From DASYHS01 sp035998295 (GTDB lineage Bacteria; Pseudomonadota; Alphaproteobacteria; Azospirillales; Azospirillaceae): 26,324 nt of DNA. The DNA lies in assembly GCF_035998295.1 (NCBI RefSeq), contig NZ_DASYHS010000049.1, positions 1 to 26,324 of the forward strand, given 5' to 3'. Below, piece by piece: positions 1 through 7,030 of this stretch (position 1 is its first letter; each line of letters starts with the position of its first letter). Both the position numbers and the translations under genes were made by a program. Below the pieces are notes generated by a model that had not been told where the DNA came from, did no database searches, and saw only the letters and a program-made list of their open reading frames with translations.

Positions 1-1
1 C

Positions 2-397
2 GGCATCGAGGCCGAGGTGATGAACGTCTTCACCGCATGCTCCTTCCAGGACCTGACCGGGCAGCGCACGACCAAGGTCATCAACGCGCTCCGCTACATC
101 GAGCAGCGCGTCGCCGCCCTGATCGCGCTGTGGGGGCTGTCTGAGGCTGACGCCGGAAACCCGCCTCCGGGGCCGCAGGACACGCGGCCGGACGGGCATC
201 TGCTGCATGGGCCGAGCCTGGACGGGATCGACCAGGGCGGGGTCGACCGCCTGATGGCGGGCGCCCCGGCGCAAGCCCGCGCCGGAACCGGCCCCGACGA
301 GGGGCCGGGCAAGGAGCGGGAAGGGGAGCGGGAAGGGGGGCCGGACGAGCGGCCGCCGGGCCTGGACCAGTCGGCCATCGATTCGCTGTTCGGGTGA
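2..397 (+). CDS. cheZ: CheZ-like protein phosphatase, C-terminal part (5' end outside window)
   Basis: The reading frame is open from the window edge to the TGA at 395-397, so this is the 3' end of a longer gene. The visible start reads GIEAEVMNVFTACSFQDLTG followed by QRTTKVINALRYIEQRV. This matches the helical region of CheZ-family phosphatases, whose conserved FQDLTGQ segment carries the glutamine that dephosphorylates CheY-P. After it comes a low-complexity Gly/Pro/Glu-rich linker and then the extreme C-terminus LDQSAIDSLFG. In the family the C-terminal peptide after a flexible linker docks onto CheY-P, and this end also resembles the FliM-type docking peptide (LSQxEIDALL). A related stretch, IDQGGVDRLM, lies inside the linker. 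The protein would act in the cytoplasm to end the chemotaxis signal. The family call is fairly firm; the gene symbol depends on the missing N-terminus. Confidence 0.8.
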   Translation, partial: GIEAEVMNVFTACSFQDLTGQRTTKVINALRYIEQRVAALIALWGLSEADAGNPPPGPQDTRPDGHLLHGPSLDGIDQGGVDRLMAGAPAQARAGTGPDEGPGKEREGEREGGPDERPPGLDQSAIDSLFG

Positions 398-440
398 GCC
401 GTACCTCGAACGCACCGGTGCCGCCCCGCTCCTGCAACAT

Positions 441-480
441 CTGACAAGGTGTGCTCGGCCATATTCTGATATATATTATT
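441..480 (+). promoter_or_regulatory. AT-rich promoter-like stretch upstream of the small gene at 563
   Basis: This is a strikingly AT-rich patch in about 70% GC DNA, containing CTGACA (441-446) and then TATTCT and TATATATTATT between 462 and 480. CTGACA and TATTCT are only 15 bases apart, so the exact -35/-10 pairing is uncertain. The position, after the cheZ stop and before the next plus-strand gene, fits a promoter for that gene. Confidence 0.35.
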
Positions 481-502
481 GCTGCGTTCCGGTAACGCCA
501 TG

Positions 503-522
503 CCGTGCCGCTCCCGGCACGG
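503..522 (+). other. Perfect 8-bp hairpin between direct repeats
   Basis: CCGTGCCG (503-510) and CGGCACGG (515-522) form a perfect stem with a CTCC loop. It is flanked by direct repeats GGTAACG at 491-497 and 522-528. No T-run follows, so it is not a classical intrinsic terminator. It lies about 40 bases ahead of the proposed TTG start at 563 and could be a 5'-leader structure or a terminator for cheZ. Confidence 0.4.
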
Positions 523-562
523 GTAACGGAACGACGGGCCTTGCAGACGAACCGGGGGAATC

Positions 563-805
563 TTGCGGACGAAACGGATCCTGACCCAGGGACGGGCCGG
601 CGCCTCCAGCGCCTGCGCTTCCGAGGGCGACTGTTGCCGGCCGGTGGTGCAGCGGGCCTACAACGAGCTTCGCCGTTTCGGGCAACCGGAACGCTACGCC
701 TTCGAGGCGGCGGTCACGGTGTACCGCTACTACCACCCGGCCGCGGCGATGCCGGACGCGGAGACGGTCGTGTCCCGCTGGGTGTGGGACGGCGTCCGCC
801 ACTAG
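563..805 (+). CDS. Small conserved hypothetical protein (80 aa)
   Basis: I do not recognise a named family. The protein is 80 residues, basic at the N-terminus, with a cysteine cluster (ACASEGDCC, about residues 16-24). It ends in a helical, aromatic-rich half (RAYNELRRF, FEAAVTVYRYYHP, VVSRWVWDGVRH). The composition and clear amphipathic pattern look like a real protein rather than a GC-rich random frame. The start is a TTG preceded by a GGGGGAA purine run at about 4 bases, which is somewhat close. No better in-frame start is visible. It has no signal peptide or membrane segment and would be cytoplasmic. It stops 25 bp before the convergent uraH stop. The cysteine group could bind a metal, but this is a guess. 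Confidence 0.6.
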   Translation: MRTKRILTQGRAGASSACASEGDCCRPVVQRAYNELRRFGQPERYAFEAAVTVYRYYHPAAAMPDAETVVSRWVWDGVRH

Positions 806-830
806 GCCGGAGGACCGCCCCGGCGGCGCG

Positions 831-1187
831 TCAGCTGCCCCGGTAGGTGGAGTAGGACCACGGGCCGACCAGCAGCGGCACGTGGTAGTGGCCGTCCGGG
901 TCGGCGATGCCGAAGCGGATCGGCACGAGGTCGATGAACGCCGGGACGGGCAGGGCGACGCCGAGCCTGCGGAAATGGTCTCCGGCATGGAAGCGCAGCT
1001 CGAACACGCCGGCCGCGAGGTCCCCGCCCTGCAGCAGCGGCTCGTCCGTGCGCCCGTCGGCATTGGTCGTCACGGTCTTCACCAGCCTCGTCGCGCCGTC
1101 GGTGCCGACGGCGTGAAGCTCGATCCGGAGGCCGCCGGCCGGCCGGCCGTGCGCGGTGTCGAGTACGTGGGTCGTGAGCCGGCCCAT
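831..1187 (-). CDS. uraH: 5-hydroxyisourate hydrolase (transthyretin-like)
   Basis: This enzyme hydrolyses 5-hydroxyisourate to OHCU, the second step of urate breakdown. It is 118 aa, the normal size for the family. The N-terminal signature LTTHVLDTAHGRPA is intact, as are His7, Arg46 and His102 (in HYHVPLL), which correspond to the family's catalytic residues. The diagnostic C-terminal tetrapeptide YRGS closes the protein. It is cytoplasmic and forms a homotetramer in the family. The gene lies 25 bp downstream of uraD on the same strand, so the two are almost certainly co-transcribed, and both diverge from xdhABC. No uricase gene is present in the window to supply the substrate. Confidence 0.95.
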   Translation of the reverse strand: MGRLTTHVLDTAHGRPAGGLRIELHAVGTDGATRLVKTVTTNADGRTDEPLLQGGDLAAGVFELRFHAGDHFRRLGVALPVPAFIDLVPIRFGIADPDGHYHVPLLVGPWSYSTYRGS

Positions 1188-1212
1188 GCGGCGTCCTCCT
1201 CGTTCCTGCCCC

Positions 1213-1722
1213 TCAGGGCCGTACCAGGGCTTCCAGGCGGAAGCGGGCGATGCGCGCGACCTGGCCGAGCGCCGTCTCCATCTCGGCCCCCGCGTCGTTG
1301 CCGAGGCGCAGCGCGAAGGCGGCCAGGATACTTTCCTTGGTGTGCTCCCTCACGGCGACGATGAACGGGAACCCGAACCGTTCGCGATACGCGCGGTTCA
1401 GCGCGTCGAAGCGGGCGGCATCCTCGCGGCCGAGCGCGTCCAGCCCGGCGCCGGCCTGCTCCCCGGTCGAGGCCGTGGTCAGCAGGCGTCGGCGCATCGC
1501 CTCGCCGGCCAGTTCCGGATGCGCGCGCAGCAGGGCCAGCCGGTCCTCCGGCGCCGCCGCGCCGACGGCGGCGACCATGGCGCCGTGCAGTGCGTCGAGG
1601 CTGGCGAAGGGGCGGGACGGCCACGCCGCGTCCGCCACCCAGGGCGAGTGCTCGAATATGCCGCCGAGCGCCTTGCGGAAGGCGTCCCGGTCCATGGCGT
1701 TGATCTCGTCGAGCCCGATCAT
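1213..1722 (-). CDS. uraD: OHCU decarboxylase
   Basis: This enzyme decarboxylates 2-oxo-4-hydroxy-4-carboxy-5-ureidoimidazoline to S-allantoin, following the UraH step. It is 169 aa, typical of the family. Recognisable segments are FEHSPWVADAAW (residues 23-34), the catalytic-histidine motif AHPELAG (His68) and FGFPFIVAVREHTKESIL near the C-terminus. The ATG at 1722 gives the usual start (MIGLDEINAMDRDAF), although no strong Shine-Dalgarno precedes it. It is the first gene of a two-gene minus-strand operon with uraH and is divergent from xdhA across about 140 bp. Confidence 0.95.
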   Translation of the reverse strand: MIGLDEINAMDRDAFRKALGGIFEHSPWVADAAWPSRPFASLDALHGAMVAAVGAAAPEDRLALLRAHPELAGEAMRRRLLTTASTGEQAGAGLDALGREDAARFDALNRAYRERFGFPFIVAVREHTKESILAAFALRLGNDAGAEMETALGQVARIARFRLEALVRP

Positions 1723-1751
1723 GGACCAGTGTTAGCGCGCCCGCGCGCCTT

Positions 1752-1786
1752 GCGCCAGAGGGACGGGCGCCAGAGGGACGGGCGCC
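1752..1786. repeat. 15-bp exact tandem repeat, 2.3 copies, in the uraD-xdhA divergent region
   Basis: The unit GCGCCAGAGGGACGG occurs at 1752-1766 and 1767-1781 without mismatch, followed by a partial third copy (GCGCC). It sits in the middle of the 142-bp spacer between the divergent uraD and xdhA starts, so it could hold repeated regulator sites. It could equally be a slippage product of GC-rich DNA. Confidence 0.7.
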
Positions 1787-1864
1787 GGCCGGCAATCTGT
1801 TGCGGCCTCCGGGCGCATGTCCGATACTGGAGGCGATGGCCGTGCGGGCCGCGATGGAGGAAGC

Positions 1865-3343
1865 ATGACGGACTCCGTGCGATTCCTGCTCGGCGACCGC
1901 ATCGAGACGGTCGCCGCGCCGGACCCGACGACGACGGTGCTCCAATGGCTGCGCCGGAACGGGCGCATCGGCACCAAGGAAGGCTGCGCGGAAGGCGACT
2001 GCGGTGCGTGCACGGTCGTGCTCGGCGAGCCGTCGGACGGCACGGTCCGCTACCGCGCCGTCAACGCGTGCATCCTGTTCCTGCCGATGCTCGACGGCCG
2101 GCAGCTGCTGACGGTGGAGGACCTGGAGGGGCCCGGCGGCGTGCTCCACCCGGTCCAGCAGGCGATGATCGACGCGCATGCGAGCCAGTGCGGCTTCTGC
2201 ACGCCCGGCTTCGCGATGTCGCTGTTCGCCCTGTTCCACGACGGTGTTGCCGGCGGGGCTGCCAGCGGGCCGGCGGACGAGGAGGCGATCCAGGACGCGC
2301 TGGCGGGGAACCTCTGCCGGTGCACGGGGTACCGCCCAATCCTGGATGCGGCCCGGCGGGTCGCCGGCGGCGGCACCGACCGCTTCACGGCGCATGCGGG
2401 CGACGCCGCCGCATGCCTCGCGGCGATCGGGCGCGACCGCGGGCTGTCCTATCGCGCCCCGGACGGCCGGAGCTGGCATGCCCCGCGCAGCCTGGCGGAG
2501 CTCGCGCGGCTCGCCGCCGCCCATCCCGATGCCTGGCCCGACGCCTGGCTGGTGGCCGGAGCGACGGATGTCGGGCTGTGGGTGACCAAGCAGCACCGGC
2601 GCGCCGACACGCTGATCTGGCTCGGCGAGGTCGGCGAGCTGCGCGGGGTCACGGAAAGGGACGGCTGGCTGGAGATCGGCGCGGCGGCCACGTACCGCCA
2701 GGCGTTCCCGGCGATCGCGGCCCGGTGGCCCGGCTTCGGCGCGCTGCTCGGCCGGCTGGGCTCGACCCAGATCCGCAACTCCGGGACGATCGGCGGCAAC
2801 GTCGCCAACGCCTCGCCGATCGGCGACAGCATGCCGGCGCTGATCGCGCTGGGCGCGCGCGTGGTGCTGAACGCGGGAGGGGCCGCGCGCGAGTTGGCGC
2901 TGGAGGATTTCTTCCTCGGCTACCGGAAGACCGCGCTGGCGGCGGGGGAGATCCTGGAGCGCGTCCGGGTGCCGCTCGCCGAACCGACCCATTTCGCGAC
3001 CTACAAGGTCTCGAAGCGGCGCGACCAGGACATCTCCGCGGTCGCGGCCGGCTTCGCGCTGCGCCTCGACGGCGGCATCGTCGCCGAGGCCCGGCTCGCC
3101 TTCGGCGGCATGGCGGCAGTGCCCGCCCGCGCGCCCCATGCCGAACGGGCCCTGGTCGGGCAGCCCTGGACGGCCGACGCCGCGCGCGCCGCGATGGCGG
3201 CTCTCGACCGGGACTTCCAGCCGCTGTCGGACATGCGGGCCAGCGCCGGCTACCGCATGCTGGTCGCGCGCAATCTCTTGATGCGCTTCCTGCTCGAGAC
3301 GACGGGCCGGGGCGAGAGCCTGGAGGCGCTGGCCCATGCGTGA
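1865..3343 (+). CDS. xdhA: Xanthine dehydrogenase small subunit (2x[2Fe-2S], FAD)
   Basis: This subunit carries electrons from the molybdenum site to NAD+ through two [2Fe-2S] clusters and FAD. Cluster ligands are visible in order: Cys41, Cys46, Cys49 and Cys69 (plant-ferredoxin type), then Cys109/Cys112 (QCGFCTPGF) and Cys151/Cys153 (CRCTGYRP). The FAD-binding domain follows, with LVAGATDVGLW, QIRNSGTIGGNVANASPIGD and the CO-dehydrogenase-flavoprotein-like C-terminal domain (KRRDQDISAVAAGF). I chose the ATG at 1865 because GGAGGAAGC lies directly before it. An upstream in-frame ATG at 1817 would add 16 unconserved residues. The length is 492 aa, normal for bacterial XdhA. Its stop overlaps the xdhB start by 8 bp, implying translational coupling. 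Confidence 0.95.
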   Translation: MTDSVRFLLGDRIETVAAPDPTTTVLQWLRRNGRIGTKEGCAEGDCGACTVVLGEPSDGTVRYRAVNACILFLPMLDGRQLLTVEDLEGPGGVLHPVQQAMIDAHASQCGFCTPGFAMSLFALFHDGVAGGAASGPADEEAIQDALAGNLCRCTGYRPILDAARRVAGGGTDRFTAHAGDAAACLAAIGRDRGLSYRAPDGRSWHAPRSLAELARLAAAHPDAWPDAWLVAGATDVGLWVTKQHRRADTLIWLGEVGELRGVTERDGWLEIGAAATYRQAFPAIAARWPGFGALLGRLGSTQIRNSGTIGGNVANASPIGDSMPALIALGARVVLNAGGAARELALEDFFLGYRKTALAAGEILERVRVPLAEPTHFATYKVSKRRDQDISAVAAGFALRLDGGIVAEARLAFGGMAAVPARAPHAERALVGQPWTADAARAAMAALDRDFQPLSDMRASAGYRMLVARNLLMRFLLETTGRGESLEALAHA

Positions 3344-5702
3344 CGAAGCGAGCCTCCCCGTGGCACCGGTCAAGGGTGCCGCCGGCACCGCGCTCGCCCA
3401 TGACAGCGCGCGCAAGCACGTCACGGGATCGGCGCTGTACACCGACGACCTGCCCGAGCTGCCGGGCACGCTGCACGCCCATGTCCTGCCGTCGCCCCGC
3501 CCGCACGCCCGCATCCTGCGCATGGACGCCTCGGCCGCGCGCGCGGCGCCGGGCGTCCACGCGGTGCTGACCGCGGCGGACGTTCCCGGCGAGGTCGACA
3601 TCGGCCCGGTGTTCCCGGGCGACCCGGTGCTGGCGCCGGGGCTGGTCGAATGCGTCGGCCAGGCGGTCGCCGCCGTCGCCGCCGAGACGATCGAGCAGGC
3701 GCGCGCCGCGGCCGCGCTGATCGTGGTCGAGTACGAGGACCTGCCGGCGATACTGACCGCCGAGGAGGCGCTCGCCGCCGGCAGCTTCCTGTCGCCGCCG
3801 GGAGTGATGCGGATCGGCGACGCCGCGGCCGGCATCGCCGCCGCGCCGCGCCGGCTCGCCGGCACGTTCTCGATCGGCGGGCAGGACCATTTCTATCTCG
3901 AGGGCCAGGTCGCCTACGCCCAGCCGCGCGAGGACGGCGACCTGCTGGTCTACAGCTCGACCCAGCACCCGTCGGAGGTCCAGCACCTGGTCGCCAAGGT
4001 GCTCGGCAAGCCGGACGCCCAGGTCACGGTCGAGGTGCGGCGCATGGGCGGCGGCTTCGGCGGCAAGGAGACCCAGCCGGCCCTGATCGCCTGCATCGCG
4101 TCCCTCCTGGCCGATGCGACCGGCCGGCCGGTCAAGTACCGGATGGACCGCGACGACGACATGACGATGACCGGCAAGCGTCACGACTTCCTCGTGCGCT
4201 ACGAGGTCGGCTTCGACGAGCGCGGCCGCATCCTCGGGATCGTGCTGGACCTGGCCGCGCGCTGCGGCATGTCGGCCGACCTGTCCAACGCGGTCGTCGA
4301 CCGGGCCATGTTCCACGCCGACAACGCCTATTTCCTCGGCAACGCCGTCGTCACCGGGCATCGCTGCAAGACCAATACCGTCAGCAACACCGCGTTCCGA
4401 GGCTTCGGCGGGCCGCAGGGCATGGCCGCCATCGAGTACGTCGTCGACGAGATCGCGCGCAGCATCGGCCGCGACCCGCTCGACGTGCGCTGGGTCAACC
4501 TCTACGGCCGGTCCGACCGCAACGTCACCCACTACCATCAGCGGGTCACCGACAACATCCTGCCCGAACTGCTGGACGAACTGGAGACGTCGAGCGGCTA
4601 CCGGTTCCGCCGCGCCGAGATCGACGCCTTCAATGCCGGCCACGCCGTCCTGAAGAAGGGGCTGGCGCTGACGCCGGTGAAGTTCGGCATCAGCTTCACC
4701 GCGACGCACCTGAACCAGGCGGGCGCCCTGGTCCACGTCTATGCCGACGGCAGCGTCCAGCTCAATCACGGCGGGACCGAGATGGGGCAGGGGGTCTACG
4801 TCAAGGTGGCGCAGCTCGTCGCGTCCGAGTTCCAGATCGACCTGGAGCGCATCCGGATCACGGCGACGACGACGGGCAAGGTGCCGAACACCTCGCCGAC
4901 CGCCGCCAGCTCGGGCACCGACCTGAACGGCGCCGCGGCGATCGACGCGGTGCGCCAGATCCGCAACCGCATGATCCTGTTCCTGGCCGAGCATTACCGG
5001 ACGGCCCCGGAGCGGGTCGTCTTCCGGGACAACCGCGTCCTGGTGGCCGGCGAGGCGCTGACCTTCGCCCAGGCCTGCCGCCTGTGCTACATGAACCGCG
5101 TCCATCTCAGCGCGGCGGGCTTCTACAGGACGCCCAAGATCTGGTGGGACCCTAAGGAGGCGCGCGGCCGGCCGTTCCTCTATTACGCCTACGGCGCCGC
5201 GGCGACCGAGGTGCTGGTGGACACGCTGACGGGCGAGTACCGCTTCGTGAGGGCGGACATCCTCCACGACTGCGGCACCAGCATCAATCCCGCGATCGAC
5301 ACCGGCCAGGTCGAGGGCGGCTACGTCCAGGGCCTGGGCTGGCTCACGATCGAGGAGCTGTGGTGGGACGCCGGCGGACGGCTGCGGACCCATGCGCCCA
5401 GCACCTACAAGATCCCGACCGGCCGGGACGTCCCGATCGACCTGCGCGTGCGGCTGGTCGCCAACCAGCCGAACCGGGAACGGGTCGTCCACCGGTCCAA
5501 GGCGGTCGGCGAGCCGCCGCTGATGCTGGGGATCGGCGGCTGGCTCGCGCTCAAGGACGCGGTCGCCGCCGTCGGCGGCCATCGCCTGCCCGTGCATCTC
5601 GACGCGCCGGCGACGCCGGAGCGCGTCCTGCTCGCCTGCGAGGACCTGCGCCGCCGCATCCCGGCCGCGAGCGCGCCGGCCGGCCCCGCCATGGACCGGT
5701 GA
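3336..5702 (+). CDS. xdhB: Xanthine dehydrogenase large (molybdopterin) subunit
   Basis: This is the catalytic subunit, hydroxylating hypoxanthine to xanthine to urate at a molybdenum cofactor. It is 788 aa, the usual size for the two-subunit bacterial enzyme. Visible signatures are ARKHVTGSALYTDDLP (aldehyde oxidase/xanthine dehydrogenase a/b hammerhead domain), GQDHFYLEGQ, RRMGGGFGGKE and NTAFRGFGGPQG (around residue 354). HGGTEMGQGVYVKVAQ and TSPTAASSGTDLNG follow. The catalytic glutamate lies in VGEPPLMLG (Glu726), and the arginine that positions the purine in XDH families is present in FRGFGG. The gene overlaps xdhA by 8 bp and is followed 10 bp later by xdhC. All key residues are present, so the enzyme should be active. 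Confidence 0.96.
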   Translation: MRDEASLPVAPVKGAAGTALAHDSARKHVTGSALYTDDLPELPGTLHAHVLPSPRPHARILRMDASAARAAPGVHAVLTAADVPGEVDIGPVFPGDPVLAPGLVECVGQAVAAVAAETIEQARAAAALIVVEYEDLPAILTAEEALAAGSFLSPPGVMRIGDAAAGIAAAPRRLAGTFSIGGQDHFYLEGQVAYAQPREDGDLLVYSSTQHPSEVQHLVAKVLGKPDAQVTVEVRRMGGGFGGKETQPALIACIASLLADATGRPVKYRMDRDDDMTMTGKRHDFLVRYEVGFDERGRILGIVLDLAARCGMSADLSNAVVDRAMFHADNAYFLGNAVVTGHRCKTNTVSNTAFRGFGGPQGMAAIEYVVDEIARSIGRDPLDVRWVNLYGRSDRNVTHYHQRVTDNILPELLDELETSSGYRFRRAEIDAFNAGHAVLKKGLALTPVKFGISFTATHLNQAGALVHVYADGSVQLNHGGTEMGQGVYVKVAQLVASEFQIDLERIRITATTTGKVPNTSPTAASSGTDLNGAAAIDAVRQIRNRMILFLAEHYRTAPERVVFRDNRVLVAGEALTFAQACRLCYMNRVHLSAAGFYRTPKIWWDPKEARGRPFLYYAYGAAATEVLVDTLTGEYRFVRADILHDCGTSINPAIDTGQVEGGYVQGLGWLTIEELWWDAGGRLRTHAPSTYKIPTGRDVPIDLRVRLVANQPNRERVVHRSKAVGEPPLMLGIGGWLALKDAVAAVGGHRLPVHLDAPATPERVLLACEDLRRRIPAASAPAGPAMDR

Positions 5703-5712
5703 GGGTGCCGCC

Positions 5713-6540
5713 ATGGCCGGCGACTGGCTGAGCGCGCTGCTGGCCTGCCGCGACGGCGGCGAGGCGGCGGTCCTGGTGACGGTCGCGGCCTGCGAGGGCT
5801 CCGCCCCGCGCGAACCGGGGACGAAGATGGTGGTCACGGCCGCGCGCCAGCACGGCACGATCGGCGGCGGCACGCTGGAGCACCGCGCCGTGCAGCAGGC
5901 GCGCCGCATGCTGCGGGACGGCGCGCGCGTCCCGGCCTTCGAGGACCTGCCGCTCGGCCCGGCGCTCGGCCAATGCTGCGGAGGACGCGTGACGCTGATG
6001 TTCGAGCCGGTCGTGCCGCCGTCTTCGACGCTCTACCTGTTCGGCGCCGGGCATGTCGGGCGCGAGGTGGTCGACGTGCTGTCCGGCCTGCCGGACCTCC
6101 GCATCGTCTGGGTCGACGGCCGGGACGAGCAGTTCCCGGCCGACCTGCCCGGCGGGGTGCGCCGGGTGGTCAGCGAGCTGCCGGAGGCCGAGGCGCTCGA
6201 AGCGCCGGCCGGCAGCGCGTTCCTGGTGATGACCCACAGCCACGATCTGGATTTCCGCCTGGTCGAGACGGTGCTGAGGCGCGGCGGGCATTCCTGGCTC
6301 GGGCTGATCGGCAGCGCGACCAAGAGGGCGCGCTTCCTGCGCCGGCTGGAGGCGCGGGGGCTGGACGCGCAGGGCCTGGTGTGCCCGATCGGGGTCGAGG
6401 GCATCCGCGACAAGCATCCGCGCGCCATCGCGATCGCCGTCGCGGCGCAGGTCCTGCAGGCGCTGGCCCCGGCCGCTGCCCCAGTCTCGGCCCCGGGTCC
6501 CGCGCCCGGCCGGGAACCAACCCGCCAGGGTTCGTGTTGA
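5713..6540 (+). CDS. xdhC: Xanthine dehydrogenase accessory protein XdhC
   Basis: XdhC binds molybdenum cofactor, promotes its sulfuration and hands it to XdhB; it is not part of the mature enzyme. The protein is 275 aa. The N-terminal XdhC/CoxI domain contains GSAPREPGTKMVV and GTIGGGTLEHRAV. The C-terminal Rossmann-like domain contains LYLFGAGHVGREVVDVL, MTHSHDLDFRLVE, GLIGSATKRARF and IRDKHPRAIAIAVAAQ. It ends in an Ala/Pro-rich tail after about residue 255. The ATG at 5713 lies 10 bp after the xdhB stop, so it belongs to the xdhABC operon, the common order in Proteobacteria. Confidence 0.94.
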   Translation: MAGDWLSALLACRDGGEAAVLVTVAACEGSAPREPGTKMVVTAARQHGTIGGGTLEHRAVQQARRMLRDGARVPAFEDLPLGPALGQCCGGRVTLMFEPVVPPSSTLYLFGAGHVGREVVDVLSGLPDLRIVWVDGRDEQFPADLPGGVRRVVSELPEAEALEAPAGSAFLVMTHSHDLDFRLVETVLRRGGHSWLGLIGSATKRARFLRRLEARGLDAQGLVCPIGVEGIRDKHPRAIAIAVAAQVLQALAPAAAPVSAPGPAPGREPTRQGSC

Positions 6541-6580
6541 GCCGATCGTCCGGACTTTTCCCAAAGAACGAGGTTTTCCC

Positions 6581-6976
6581 GTGCGGCATCACGATGGTCG
6601 AGACGACTACATGAACGTCCAGGGTGTCGAACGTTGGGCTTCGATCCTCGGCGGCGGCGCGCTCGCCGCGGCCGGGATGCGCCGCGGGTCCACTCTCGGC
6701 ACGCTGATGGCGCTGGCGGGCGGCGTCGTGCTCGCGCGCGGGATCATGGGCCACTGCGCCGTCAAGGCGATGATGATGGACCAGCCCCGCGAGCAAGGGG
6801 GCGGTACGGGGATCGAGACCGACCAGTTCCGCGAGCGCGACGGCTTCGAGGGCCGGACGGTGGCGCGGGACCGCGAGGCGGAGCGGCGCGACCGGCCCTG
6901 GAACAAGGTCGACGAGGCCTCCGACGAGTCGTTCCCGGCGAGCGATCCGCCGAGCTACAACCCGACCACGATCTGA
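6581..6976 (+). CDS. DUF2892-like small membrane protein with C-terminal DESFPASDPP motif
   Basis: Residues 11-55 (NVQGVERWASILGGGALAAA, then GMRRGSTLGTLMALAGGVVL) resemble the DUF2892/YgaP-type membrane hairpin with two glycine-rich hydrophobic stretches. After the membrane part comes a hydrophilic, highly charged region. The C-terminus is VDEASDESFPASDPPSY, a short motif seen at the end of many proteobacterial small proteins of unknown function. The frame is open from GTG 6581, which has CGAGG about 7 bases upstream. The ATG at 6611 would remove the first 10 residues and is the main alternative start. It lies 40 bp after xdhC on the same strand and might be read through, but no functional link to purine breakdown is evident. 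The function is unknown. Confidence 0.75.
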   Translation: MRHHDGRDDYMNVQGVERWASILGGGALAAAGMRRGSTLGTLMALAGGVVLARGIMGHCAVKAMMMDQPREQGGGTGIETDQFRERDGFEGRTVARDREAERRDRPWNKVDEASDESFPASDPPSYNPTTI

Positions 6977-6998
6977 GACCACGGCACCGTCGGGGAAG

Positions 6999-7022
6999 GG
7001 CGGCTCCGTCGCCGGAGCCGCC
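6999..7022. terminator. GC-rich hairpin between convergent genes
   Basis: GGCGGCTCCG (6999-7008) and CGGAGCCGCC (7013-7022) form a perfect 10-bp stem with loop TCGC. It lies in the 54-bp gap between the convergent stops of the DUF2892-like gene and ald, the place for a bidirectional terminator. There is no T-run on either side, so it is a hairpin-only call. Confidence 0.55.
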
Positions 7023-7030
7023 GCCAGGAT

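Noticed and set aside
505..846. Overlapping plus-strand open frame of 113 codons
   Set aside because: It runs through the hairpin leader and overlaps the more protein-like 563-805 frame and the uraH end; its product is Arg/Gly/Pro-rich without pattern.
1817..1864. Upstream ATG for xdhA
   Set aside because: The extra 16 residues (MSDTGGDGRAGRDGG...) are unlike the family, and GGAGG lies directly before the ATG at 1865.
1079..3865. Long minus-strand open frame of 928 codons opposite xdhA/xdhB
   Set aside because: It is low-complexity Arg/Ala/Gly/Pro sequence antisense to clear XdhA, XdhB and UraD/UraH genes, as expected in about 70% GC DNA. The same holds for the 1086-codon frame at 2649-5909.
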